DNA of 64,000 nucleotides, taken from contig CAXIPT010000001.1 in NCBI GenBank assembly GCA_964030475.1, positions 23,740,593-23,804,592 on the forward strand. Direction: 5' to 3'. A program made the position numbers and the translations under genes. Shown piece by piece: positions 49,818 through 60,480 of this stretch. The first letter of the stretch is position 1, and the number at the start of each line of letters is the position of its first letter. The DNA is from Tethya wilhelma. Its lineage: Eukaryota > Porifera > Demospongiae > Tethyida > Tethyidae. The notes under the pieces are model-generated. The model worked only from the letters and a program-made list of their open reading frames with translations, was not told where the DNA came from and made no database searches.

Positions 49818-49870
49818 CACACACACACACACAGACAGACCAGCAAATATATAGTACCGTAATGATTAGC
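48728..49870. other. FAF1 upstream region and gene-free DNA
   Basis: FAF1 promoter side. About 48850-48945 carries a doubled AGTCTGGCTAGCGA motif. No exon was seen; (CA)n at 49768-49832. Confidence 0.45.
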
Positions 49871-50126
49871 TTATGTGGGAAATGGATAAGTCATGTCTTA
49901 GTCCATTGAAAAGAATGATTATACTGTTAAATTTAACTATGCACATAATATTATTATTATTGCCTATATACTATAGCTCTATTCATTAAAAAAAAGGAAA
50001 AAAAGACAGCAATCTATGAGACTCAGTTCCTTGTCAATATTCTTATAGCTCCTGGTACATTTACTAGTATAATTATTTTTACATCATCAATAATTATATG
50101 CTTGCCAGTTGTGACTTTCTTGAACT

Positions 50127-50591
50127 TTAGCGATATCCAATTAAAAATAATTGAATTTTAGTGTTACCAGAATTTGTTTTCGGAATTACAAGATTGATTC
50201 TCCCGTCTGTTGGCATTGGGAACCACATGTTTTCAGTAATGGTGTTGAATGCCTTTTGAGGATATGGACGTAAGTAAAGGTACTTTTCAAATCTTCGGTT
50301 TAAATAACTCGACTCTATATATTTTAGAGTATAAATCTTAATGAATATGCCGTCATCATCTTTAGTTGCATATCCTCCACTAGCAGCAACAAACACAAGT
50401 AACTCGCTTGCAGTATCTGGAATTTCGGACAAAGGAAGATTGAAGGAAATTATACCGGCTAAGTTTAAGTCGATATCTCCAATAAATGTACGTTCTATAG
50501 AATACCAATCCTGAGCTTGGGCTTCTTGAGTGTAAGCAAGCAAAATGACAATCACAACTGATCCAAACCACTTGTAGTTTCCAGTAGACAT
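50127..50591 (-). CDS. Small secreted protein of an unrecognised tandem family, member 1
   Basis: Single-exon gene of 154 residues. I take the ATG at 50591 (MSTGNYKWFG), because all other members begin MSTGN and the 25 upstream in-frame residues are not shared. Residues 1-28 are a signal peptide (hydrophobic WFGSVVIVILLAYT, then AQAQD as the likely cleavage region). The mature part is about 125 residues with alternating hydrophobic strands, probably a beta sandwich: SFNLPLSEIP, LLVFVAASGGYA, FIKIYT, EKYLYLRPYP, ENMWFPMP and a C-terminal IQLFLIGYR. No cysteine pattern, enzyme motif or known domain is evident. A TATA box (TATATAAA) lies at 50678-50685. Paralogues are at 55691, 57653 and 62368. 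Confidence 0.8.
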   Translation of the reverse strand: MSTGNYKWFGSVVIVILLAYTQEAQAQDWYSIERTFIGDIDLNLAGIISFNLPLSEIPDTASELLVFVAASGGYATKDDDGIFIKIYTLKYIESSYLNRRFEKYLYLRPYPQKAFNTITENMWFPMPTDGRINLVIPKTNSGNTKIQLFLIGYR

Positions 50592-50677
50592 TTTGTACTC
50601 ATCAATGTTATGGTAGGAGATTTCAATCCGGCCGTCGAGACATTCACTGACTTCTAGCTGAGTCATCTGATAACCTA

Positions 50678-50685
50678 TTTATATA
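50678..50685 (-). promoter_or_regulatory. TATA box of secreted-family member 1
   Basis: TATATAAA on the minus strand, about 87 bp above the ATG, within a block (GAGCCTATATAAATAGG, then ATCAGATGACTCAGCTAGA) conserved upstream of the 55691 and 57653 members. Confidence 0.7.
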
Positions 50686-50699
50686 GGCTCTTGAGAATG

Positions 50700-51698
50700 T
50701 CCTTTAACAAAATTCGTCACACTATTGCTTCCAACTTTTGTTCCCTTTAGGATTTACAACTGAAAACACTTAAGTAAAACATGATAATTTATATAGTGCC
50801 TTAAAAGCAAGTACATAATATGGTGTAGAATTTTAGACACAGTCCTTATTTCATGAGCAAACAAAATATTAAGCTATCAAGACTTTAATTAAGTTATTGA
50901 TCACAAACTCTTGAATTAAGAGAGAGAATTGATTTCAAAAACTTGCTTTGCTACTTAAGATTATTCAAAGGCTGTAACACGTACTATCTTCCTGATATAG
51001 TGAGTCAGTAATTAGTCAGTAATTCCCAGGAATCACCAAGGACCAAGAATGTCCAATTCGAAGTTCCCTTTGCGTATACTAGCTGATGCATACTGCATAA
51101 AGTACTCCCATACCCACACACAATTGCAGCATATTGAAATTCCCTGTAGCCTTGCTACAATATACTGCATGAGTAACTGATTAGGTGTTTGAGTGTTTTT
51201 TCCCCCTGAGTGTGCTGGCCACACACTCTAAACCCAAGCTACGGACATATTAACTCTTAGACTAGGGATTACACAAATAATATTAATAACAGGTTGGGAA
51301 CATGATTTAGCCAATCAGTTGGTTCAAGGCCTATAACTGTTCTGTTTGAGGTTGTGAGTGTGGCAACTACCGTTGTTTGAAGATAGAGAACTATATCATA
51401 GGTATATACTCCTTGCTCTGTAATGCACTAGCTAACTTTAATTGCAGCCATGCAATTACTGTACGTGCACATTGGTGGCTGCACTGAGCGAGTATTAATT
51501 GCCCACATATATAGCCAGCCTTTAATTTGCAAACGAAAAGGTAACAGTGGCACAGCACACACTATTGCTGTGGTTTCGATGTCATGTGCCGAGCGTTCCT
51601 TAATTGCCTGTGTAAGTCAGCTCGCATGAGCCAAGAGACAACACTGTGGCACATTACCATGATAATAATATTATTACTAGACAGATGCAAGCATCTAT
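50700..51698. other. Gene-free stretch
   Basis: The first 250 bases are diverged from the upstream region of the 55691 gene; the rest shows nothing identifiable. Confidence 0.4.
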
Positions 51699-52354
51699 GG
51701 GGCGAGCCTGAGCGCATACAGTTTGTAAGACCACAGCACTGAGATTGGGAAGACAGTACAATGTCATCGATGCTAAGCATAGATAGTAGAAATTGGCTTG
51801 AAATTTCTGAGCGAAACCTAAAAGTAGTTTTCTAATTTGACGATCCGATTATTTCAATTTTGACAAGTCTGTGTTTTGTTTTCTTTCGCGACGATCCAGT
51901 CCTGATGGCTAGATCATGCATGCATGGTGCAACTTGAGCAGAGTACGCAAGCGTGCAGTGTGCTAGCTGGATCGTAGAGCACTAAGCGAAGTCTCCGACT
52001 CTTTCTTGGGCAAGACAAGCGCGCTGTTTCCCTCGGGCGTCGCTGCTGTTGACGACTCAACTGAATCATTTCGTCTACACCTTGAAGTCTCTTTTCTTGG
52101 TCATCAGGCGTTTCCCTAGCTATGCGTTCTCTGTACAGTTCTCTTCGCCGTGCAAGGCATTTTCTTCATTATCTATGATCAACAGACCATAGATATTATA
52201 CACTACGTAACCAGACTTAGCAAATCATTGCACAATCAATTTCAATATTACAACAGTGCTTTCGAATAATTTGAATATACGGAAAGTGTCCACCGTGTAC
52301 AGACAGAAATTTCATCGTTTACAAGACTATGTGGGGCTCGCTCAGGCTCGCCCC
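51699..52354. mobile_element. GGGGCGAGCC-ended element, tandem copy A
   Basis: 656 bp, from GGGGCGAGCCTGAGCGCATA to CTCGCTCAGGCTCGCCCC (inverted ends). The interior (GACGATCCGATTATTTC, GACGATCCAGTCCT, TTTCCCTAGCTATGCG) is repeated in copy B. No transposase frame. Confidence 0.78.
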
Positions 52355-52396
52355 AATAATAATAATAATTATTACTAGACAGATGCAAGCATCTAT

Positions 52397-53070
52397 GGGG
52401 CGAGCCTGAGCGCATAGAGCTTGTAAGACCACAACACTACTGAGATTGGAAAGACAGTACATCGATGCTAAGCATAGATAGATCTATGGTAGAAATTGGC
52501 TTGAAATTTTCTGGGTGAAAGCTAAAAGTAGTTTTCTAATTTGACGATCCGATTATTTCGATTTTGACACGTCAGTGTTTTGCTTTCTTTCGTGACGATC
52601 CAGTCCTATGGTGCATGTATGGTGCAAGCAGAGTGCACAAGCGTGCAGTGAGCTAGTTGGATCGTGGAGCGCTATTTTAAAGCAAAGTTTATGCATCGAC
52701 TCCGACTCTTTCTTGGGCAAGACGAGCGTCTCTCTCAGGAGTTGTTTCCTTCGGGCATCACTGCTGTCGACGGCTCAGCTGAATCACTTTGTCTCAGTAT
52801 ACCTTGAAAGTCTCTTTTCTTTGTCATCAGGCGTTTCCCTAGCTATGCGTTCTCTGTATAGTTCTCTTTGCCGTGCAAGGCGTTTTCTTCATTACCTATG
52901 ATCTAAAGCTGAAGCTAAACAGACCTAGCAAATCATTGCATGCACAATCGATTTCAATATTACAACACTGCGTTCGAATAATTTGAATATACGGAAAGTG
53001 TCCACCGTGGACAGACAGACAGAAATTTTATCGTTTACAAGACTATGTGGGGCTCGCTCAGGCTCGCCCC
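52397..53070. mobile_element. GGGGCGAGCC-ended element, tandem copy B
   Basis: 674 bp, closely similar to copy A. Both are preceded by ATTATTACTAGACAGATGCA and AGCATCTAT, so the duplicated unit includes flanking DNA; this is a tandem duplication rather than two independent insertions. The open frame at 52608-52901 is a by-product. Confidence 0.78.
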
Positions 53071-53599
53071 AATAATATATATATACTTGCCAGAAGCAAC
53101 AACATACAATTACATTATTTTGTCATAGTTGATAGTTCCCTTTTTAATTACTGCATGCACGAGTTGGCACCTAGTACCTTGCACCAAGTATGATATAGTC
53201 AGCTCATGTGACTGTCATGCCGGGTACAGAATACCATATTATGATGCCAACTATGTGCGAGTACCGATGTCCCATGCATGTGTATATAAATATAGTCAGC
53301 TCGCATGAGCCAAGAGGAAACATCCGTGGAACATGATACCATAATAAATACTTGCCAGAGACAACTGTATTATTTTGTCCTAGTTCTGGCCCTTTAATTA
53401 CTGCGTGCACGAGTTAGTACCCTGCATTGAGCATTGATGAAACTGTCACAGAAATATCCTACTGTTTGCTGTAGCAATCTTTTCTTTTTGTATATTTGGC
53501 TTGTCTGCCTGCATGGTAATTATTATAACTTCTTTTCATGGCATGCAGCACATGCACAGCTATATAGTTGTCCACTATGCATGCAGCAGCACCATAATA

Positions 53600-53880
53600 G
53601 AACCTGATTGTCAAGCAATCAGTATGAATCAAATTTAGAATTGTGTTGCCCTATATATAGATAGCTGTCCTCTAACAAAAGTATAAATAGGAACCATACA
53701 TTTTTAGTTCTGTCTTCAAACAATAGTCGGAATCAAAGGTAACAAAAATAGGAACTACTGTATTTTAGTGCCTTGTCGTCAAACAGTCAGTATGAATTAA
53801 AGAATTGTAGTGTCCTATAGATAATAGCTGTTCTCTAACAAAAGTAGGAATCGTGAAAAAACAAGGCAGGACTCGGGTAA
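53600..53880 (-). promoter_or_regulatory. Cluster of repeated upstream motifs without an adjacent gene
   Basis: Several variants of the motif found above the secreted-family genes: CTGTCTTCAAACAATAGTC, GTGCCTTGTCGTCAAACAG, CTCTAACAAAAGTAGGAATC and others. It may be a remnant promoter of a lost family member. Confidence 0.45.
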
Positions 53881-53970
53881 TTCAGCACTTTGTGTATATT
53901 ATATAGATCATCTTTGAGCCATTGTTGAATGTTCTGAATTAATCATGCTACCATATACTGATTAATTCTG

Positions 53971-53977
53971 TGTGTGT

Positions 53978-54014
<37 letters not shown>
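53971..54014. repeat. (GT)n microsatellite
   Basis: GT repeat just left of composite repeat copy 3. Confidence 0.8.
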
Positions 54015-54015
<1 letters not shown>

Positions 54016-54034
54016 TGTGACACTCATGATGTAG

Positions 54035-55030
54035 TATCATACGTACGGTAGTACGTATAGTAGGAATGGGCCGACTGTCCCATAGACACAATACAAAATG
54101 TTGGTCGCTATAAAAATCTAGTTAAGCAGAAAATAACCTTCAAAGTTGCTGAGAGGCTCTCACTGACAGATTACCAACTGCATGCAAGGCCCAAAACTCA
54201 CAAAAAGTTTCCTTAGCACTCGTAGAGAGCGCCAGTGGGAAGCCACCATAGTGCCATTTTTGTTCTCTAACGTACTTACGTACGTACTTACGTACTTACG
54301 TACTTCCTAACTGACTTACTTGAAAAGGATTTCCAGGGAACCAGAATGTGTTGAGCCAACTTTGACAGCACAAAGTAAGTTCTTTTCATGGGTACTACAT
54401 TCCTTGATACTCGTTTTGATCATAAACATGCCTAAACAAAAACTAGAAAGCTTTGAAACTTAGTGTATAAATTCATGTACTACAATGCAGCCAGCTTTGA
54501 GAGTTCAAAGGTCATAATTAACTATCCACGTGGCATTATTATATGTGCATGCGCATTAGCCTCTCCAGTGTAATGCAGTGCATGTAGCTGCTACTCAAGC
54601 TTTTTGTAGAGACTAACCAGTCTCTAATAGTCTCCACACTGTAGTGTTGAAAAAAGTGAATGAACAAGTAGTAAAAATTTCAAAAAAATAAGTAGTGTAG
54701 GAATGGGCAGTGCGGTAAAAAGTATTGGAACAAGGTGATGTCTCAATTTCGGCACATGACTACTTCATTTTTTATTCCCAACTTTTGCCAGGCCAGCAAT
54801 CTATATAGTCCACTACTTAGCCAACTGATTAGTAGGAACTGAAATTGAAAATGCAATAATAAGCTGTGGTACTATTGTACAGTTCATTGGATTTACGACA
54901 CTGAGGATCCGGATCAAGATTAAAAATGAAGTAGTCATGTGCCGAAATTGAGACATCACCTTGTTCCAATACTTTTTACCGCACTGCCCATTCCTACACT
55001 ACTTATTTTTTTGAAATTTTTACTACTTGT
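54035..55030. mobile_element. Composite repeat, copy 3, with terminal foldback
   Basis: Same head, body and foldback order. Arms are at 54664-54776 and 54925-55030. Both arms carry a matching two-base change (AAGGTGATGTCTC and GAGACATCACCTT), where copy 1 has AAGGCATGTCTC and GAGACATGCCTT. Confidence 0.82.
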
Positions 55031-55227
55031 ATATATGTGTTATAAGTCTTGGCTGCTAATCTAATCCTGCCTGCTTTACTTTATTCCATGCACTGTTTGG
55101 CATGCAGTGACAGGAATTTGAATTGCTAAGTTGGGCACTAGATACATGTTTGTGTGCTGGACACTTATAAAGAGCATGTATACATGAGTACTTTTGGGAA
55201 AGGAAATGGTCCAGCTGACAAGAGTGT

Positions 55228-55345
55228 GGGTTGTAGAATACCAATCCTGAGCTTACATGCATGGTCATGACTGTGCAAGGAAACAAAATGATTTGTTGCA
55301 ACTGATCTAAACCACTTACAGTGTTTTGTAAACATCTTGCACTAA
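55228..55345 (-). pseudogene. 5' fragment of a secreted-family gene
   Basis: Plus-strand TAGAATACCAATCCTGAGCT, AACTGATC.AAACCACTT and CATCTTGCAC correspond to the signal-peptide end of member 1 (50493-50591). The frame and start are damaged and the rest of the gene is absent. Confidence 0.65.
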
Positions 55346-55690
55346 ACACGCACACACACACAAAATAACTATTCTGCAAAAGCATTCACGGTAAGAATGT
55401 TAAGTGGCATAATAATTATTATACTTATACTGTATCTGGCAAATTGATAAACCATGTCTTAGTCCATTGAAAACAATTTATTTTACTATAATATTATTAT
55501 GTACGTTATTATTGCCTAGATCTATCCAAAAAAAAAAAAAAAAAGAGAAAATAACTCATGCAGCATTCTATAAGACTCATGCAGTTCCTTATCAGTGTTC
55601 CTATAGTTCCTCATGTAATTTATTTAGTTCAATTCACATTATAATAAAATGATATTGTTATATGCTTGCCAGTTGTGACTTTCTTGAACT

Positions 55691-56143
55691 TTAGCGACAT
55701 CCAATTAAAAATAGTCGAACGTTATTGTTACCAGAATTTGTTTTTGGAATTTCAACATAGATTTTCCCGTCTTTTGGCATTGGGAACCATATGTTTTCAG
55801 TAACGGTGTTGACTGCACTTTGATGATATGGAAACATGTAAAGGTACTTTTCAAATCTTATTGGTTTATCCAAGTTCATTATTTGAGTATAAATCTTAAT
55901 GAATATGTCACCAACTTTAGGGGCATATCCTCCTTTAGCAGCAACAAACACAAGTAACTCATCTGCTCCATCTGGAATTTCAGACATAGGAAGATCAAAG
56001 GAAATTGTACCGGCAGTGTTTAAGTCGAAGGCTCCAATAGATGTACGATCTATAGGCCACCACATCTGAGCTTGAGTTTCAGTGTAAGCAAGCAAAATGA
56101 CCATTGCAACTGATCCAAACCACTTGTAGTTTCCAGTAGACAT
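55691..56143 (-). CDS. Small secreted protein, tandem family member 2
   Basis: Single exon, 150 residues, starting MSTGNYKWFGSVAMVILLAY. Signal peptide about residues 1-25 (ending TETQAQ). The mature part follows member 1 closely (SFDLPMSEIP, LLVFVAAKGGYA, FEKYLYMFPYH, ENIWFPMPKDG, VRLFLIGCR). It has a cysteine near the C terminus (GCR) where members 1 and 4 have tyrosine. TATA box TATATAAA at 56260-56267, and the motif GTGCCTTGTTTTCAAACAA at about 56386. Its function is unknown; a secreted or extracellular role is inferred from the signal peptide only. Possibly one locus with member 3 (see the block at 55549-59471). Confidence 0.8.
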   Translation of the reverse strand: MSTGNYKWFGSVAMVILLAYTETQAQMWWPIDRTSIGAFDLNTAGTISFDLPMSEIPDGADELLVFVAAKGGYAPKVGDIFIKIYTQIMNLDKPIRFEKYLYMFPYHQSAVNTVTENIWFPMPKDGKIYVEIPKTNSGNNNVRLFLIGCR

Positions 56144-56259
56144 TATTTTGTACTAATCTATGTTACGATTAATTGTTGAATTGATGAGTTTCAAATTGGT
56201 ACGAGATTTCAATCCGTCGAGACTTGACTTCTAGCTGAGTCATCTGATGAACCTAGCTG

Positions 56260-56267
56260 TTTATATA
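56260..56267 (-). promoter_or_regulatory. TATA box of secreted-family member 2
   Basis: TATATAAA on the minus strand, 117 bp above the ATG, within the conserved block ending GAGCCTATATAAACAG. Confidence 0.65.
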
Positions 56268-57187
56268 GGCTCTTGAGAATGTTCTTTAACAGAATTGGTC
56301 ACAATATTGCTTCCAACTTTAATTTGTTCCTATCACTTAAGATTTACTGAAAACATTCAAGTATTATAATATAATAGTCATTATAGTGCCTTGTTTTCAA
56401 ACAAAGTAGTACGTACAGAACTTTTGTGGCCCTTTTTTCATAAGCAACTAAGATGAGCTATTAATTAAGACTTAATAAGTTAATTGAATTATGAATTAAG
56501 AGAGGAGAAAAACTATTGATCTCAAGGTTTGTTTGCTGTTGACACAATACCAATTATACCATCAAAATGTTCAAGCTAATAATTTTTCAGAGAAAGGTAA
56601 AATATTATAGGTATACAAGCCTTCAAACATGCTTAGAGGCCTCCCTTAGACAGTTTTCTAACTGCATGGACCAACAAAACTCACAGAAGTTTCCTTGAGC
56701 ACGCTGGAGAGAACTTGAGTGCTAGTGGGAAGCCAGAACAATACTATTTTGTTTTCTCCTTCCTTCGGCTCTGTGCTCAAATAGAATATCCAAATGACGT
56801 CATATAATCTATCATAATATTATAATACTAGACTAGGGGAATGCTTGCATTGGTGGGTGCATGAGCCATAGTGAGATGCATGCTATAAAATGAATGGGTA
56901 GAAACTTGATTAAACCCTATTTTGTGAAGAAAATAAGATGCATTTCAAACAGCAAACCAAAATTGAGATCTCTTCTCTTAAAAAATTAATAAAGAGTGTC
57001 ACAGTGTAATTCAAACATATCAGTTAACAGTCTGATAGCTCGATCATATTAGTTTGCTCATGAAAAAGGTATATGCATGTACGCTAAAATTCTTACTTCG
57101 TTTGTCAATGAATTAAAAAGACATTCATCAGAACTTGAATGGTTTCAGTCGTAACAAAAGTTAGAAGCAAAAGGAAAAGTTGGAAGT

Positions 57188-57255
57188 TAAAGCTTAGGTA
57201 TAAAAGAAGGACAATTTTTTGTTAATAATTGTCCTTCTTTTATACTTAAGCTTTA
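57188..57255. other. Strong hairpin, about 29-bp stem
   Basis: The arms TAAAGCTTAGGTATAAAAGA and AGGACAATT pair with AATTGTCCTTCTTTTATAC and TTAAGCTTTA around a loop of about 10 bases, with one G-U type mismatch. A second copy is at about 59150-59217 in the duplicate block. It could be a tiny MITE or a precursor-like hairpin RNA. Confidence 0.6.
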
Positions 57256-57510
57256 ATCTTTTATTTTCCTTTATCATTTTTGTTGCGCCTATTATAATTG
57301 TGGCATGTTAATGAGACATAATGATAATTATTATTATGAAACATGCAACTTGTTAAAATTTAATAATAATTATTATTAATAAACTTGTCTCTCTATATAA
57401 CTTATTTATTGTATTATACTGAGACCTTACGTCATACAAATTTGTTCAGTTTTTATTGAATCTGGTGCACTCTAGTCTAAACTTAAGCTTCAGAAGTCTT
57501 TAATTGACTN

Positions 57511-59471
57511 AAATAACTCATGCAGCATTCTATAAGACTCATGCAGTTCCTTATCAGTGTTCCTATAGTTCCTCATGTAATTTATTTAGTTCAATTCACA
57601 TTATAATAAAATGATATTGTTATATGCTTGCCAGTTGTGACTTTCTTGAACTTTAGCGACATCCAATTAAAAATAGTCGAACGTTATTGTTACCAGAATT
57701 TGTTTTTGGAATTTCAACATAGATTTTCCCGTCTTTTGGCATTGGGAACCATATGTTTTCAGTAACGGTGTTGACTGCACTTTGATGATATGGAAACATG
57801 TAAAGGTACTTTTCAAATCTTATTGGTTTATCCAAGTTCATTATTTGAGTATAAATCTTAATGAATATGTCACCAACTTTAGGGGCATATCCTCCTTTAG
57901 CAGCAACAAACACAAGTAACTCATCTGCTCCATCTGGAATTTCAGACATAGGAAGATCAAAGGAAATTGTACCGGCAGTGTTTAAGTCGAAGGCTCCAAT
58001 AGATGTACGATCTATAGGCCACCACATCTGAGCTTGAGTTTCAGTGTAAGCAAGCAAAATGACCATTGCAACTGATCCAAACCACTTGTAGTTTCCAGTA
58101 GACATTATTTTGTACTAATCTATGTTACGATTAATTGTTGAATTGATGAGTTTCAAATTGGTACGAGATTTCAATCCGTCGAGACTTGACTTCTAGCTGA
58201 GTCATCTGATGAACCTAGCTGTTTATATAGGCTCTTGAGAATGTTCTTTAACAGAATTGGTCACAATATTGCTTCCAACTTTAATTTGTTCCTATCACTT
58301 AAGATTTACTGAAAACATTCAAGTATTATAATATAATAGTCATTATAGTGCCTTGTTTTCAAACAAAGTAGTACGTACAGAACTTTTGTGGCCCTTTTTT
58401 CATAAGCAACTAAGATGAGCTATTAATTAAGACTTAATAAGTTAATTGAATTATGAATTAAGAGAGGAGAAAAACTATTGATCTCAAGGTTTGTTTGCTG
58501 TTGACACAATACCAATTATACCATCAAAATGTTCAAGCTAATAATTTTTCAGAGAAAGGTAAAATATTATAGGTATACAAGCCTTCAAACATGCTTAGAG
58601 GCCTCCCTTAGACAGTTTTCTAACTGCATGGACCAACAAAACTCACAGAAGTTTCCTTGAGCACGCTGGAGAGAACTTGAGTGCTAGTGGGAAGCCAGAA
58701 CAATACTATTTTGTTTTCTCCTTCCTTCGGCTCTGTGCTCAAATAGAATATCCAAATGACGTCATATAATCTATCATAATATTATAATACTAGACTAGGG
58801 GAATGCTTGCATTGGTGGGTGCATGAGCCATAGTGAGATGCATGCTATAAAATGAATGGGTAGAAACTTGATTAAACCCTATTTTGTGAAGAAAATAAGA
58901 TGCATTTCAAACAGCAAACCAAAATTGAGATCTCTTCTCTTAAAAAATTAATAAAGAGTGTCACAGTGTAATTCAAACATATCAGTTAACAGTCTGATAG
59001 CTCGATCATATTAGTTTGCTCATGAAAAAGGTATATGCATGTACGCTAAAATTCTTACTTCGTTTGTCAATGAATTAAAAAGACATTCATCAGAACTTGA
59101 ATGGTTTCAGTCGTAACAAAAGTTAGAAGCAAAAGGAAAAGTTGGAAGTTAAAGCTTAGGTATAAAAGAAGGACAATTTTTTGTTAATAATTGTCCTTCT
59201 TTTATACTTAAGCTTTAATCTTTTATTTTCCTTTATCATTTTTGTTGCGCCTATTATAATTGTGGCATGTTAATGAGACATAATGATAATTATTATTATG
59301 AAACATGCAACTTGTTAAAATTTAATAATAATTATTATTAATAAACTTGTCTCTCTATATAACTTATTTATTGTATTATACTGAGACCTTACGTCATACA
59401 AATTTGTTCAGTTTTTATTGAATCTGGTGCACTCTAGTCTAAACTTAAGCTTCTGAAGTCTTTAATTGACT
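57511..59471. repeat. 1,961-bp block, second near-identical copy
   Basis: See 55549-57509. Similarity ends exactly where the first copy meets the N, as expected of an unresolved overlap between contigs. Confidence 0.9.
57653..58105 (-). CDS. Small secreted protein, tandem family member 3 (identical to member 2)
   Basis: The translated protein is identical to that at 55691-56143, and the upstream TATA block is also identical (58222-58229). It is either a very recent tandem duplication or the same locus assembled twice. Confidence 0.6.
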   Translation of the reverse strand: MSTGNYKWFGSVAMVILLAYTETQAQMWWPIDRTSIGAFDLNTAGTISFDLPMSEIPDGADELLVFVAAKGGYAPKVGDIFIKIYTQIMNLDKPIRFEKYLYMFPYHQSAVNTVTENIWFPMPKDGKIYVEIPKTNSGNNNVRLFLIGCR

Positions 59472-60480
59472 GTGCAAAATGTCTACCTAAAGAAGCTGCA
59501 AGAAGTTTTGATCAGTAACTGTTGCAACCATCATTTTGCTTGCTAGCACCCAAAACCAATTCAAGCTAAGGATCATTTTTCTACTAATATATAGTCCTAA
59601 ATTCTCTGCATCGGCTAGCTGAAACATTTCCACCCAAGAAGCATGCACTGCATGATAATCATATATACATACAATGGAACATTATTATTATAGCACTAAT
59701 AGTAGGAATGGGCTGACTGTCCCATCGACACAATACAAAATGTTCATGCTTATAAACTCTTATAGGGAAAAATAATTGGAGGATCCAACGTTAACCCTGA
59801 TAAATGTAATTGCAGAAACTTACCCCTGTCCATTCAGTGCTAGATCTTGGCATAAATCTTTGCCATAAATATTACTGCTTGAAAATGATACTAAGTTAAA
59901 ATTTAAGCCAAGAACATAATATTATATAAATCAAACGGCACAACATATCCTGATAAATTTCAATCACTGGGTCTTCTTACCCCGGCTTATTCTAGTTACT
60001 TTCTTCTACCACCAGACATTCAGTTGGCATAATTCTTTTCCTTTTACATCTATACTCATGGGAGACAGCTTTTATGTGAAGTTAAGTTTATACACAATAT
60101 TTATCCTAGGCCTCATGATCAGGGCCTGATATATAATTATCAGGTGCATCAGTGTCAGCTCTAAGACGAGTAACATTCCGGGATATTGAATATAAGCATA
60201 GATTATGGGCATGCTCACACAGATTTTAGGGGTGTTGTTCTATTCAAGATAGTGCACCATCATCAAATCAACAATTTCACCTTCATCAAGTTCACCGTCT
60301 TGTATACGCATGCGCATTATTATATCATAATGACGTAGTTTCCGGACCCGTTGTGCGCCGCGCACTGCATGCACAATGTCATTAGGAAATAATTAATTTT
60401 ACATTCGTCACTGTGGTAGAATTACATTGACTATTTAGCTAATTGGAAGCACGTGTAGTCTGAAGCTTCTTTTAATAATT
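58900..60480. other. Region between the duplicate block and the MutS gene
   Basis: A remnant of the composite-repeat head (GTAGGAATGGGCTGACTGTC) lies at 59700-59750. 60150-60480 includes the presumed MutS promoter, with GCATGCGCATTATT and ACGTAGTTTCCGG. No other gene was seen. Confidence 0.45.

Larger units (their letters stand above)
55549..57509. repeat. 1,961-bp block, first of two near-identical copies
   Basis: Matches 57511-59471 base for base wherever I compared, with one visible difference (CTTCAGAAG at about 57489 versus CTTCTGAAG at about 59451). The copies are separated by a single N at 57510. It contains one secreted-family gene. Confidence 0.9.

Noticed and set aside
52608..52901. 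97-codon plus-strand frame
   Set aside because: Lies inside the tandem GGGGCGAGCC element, and the sister copy does not keep the frame.
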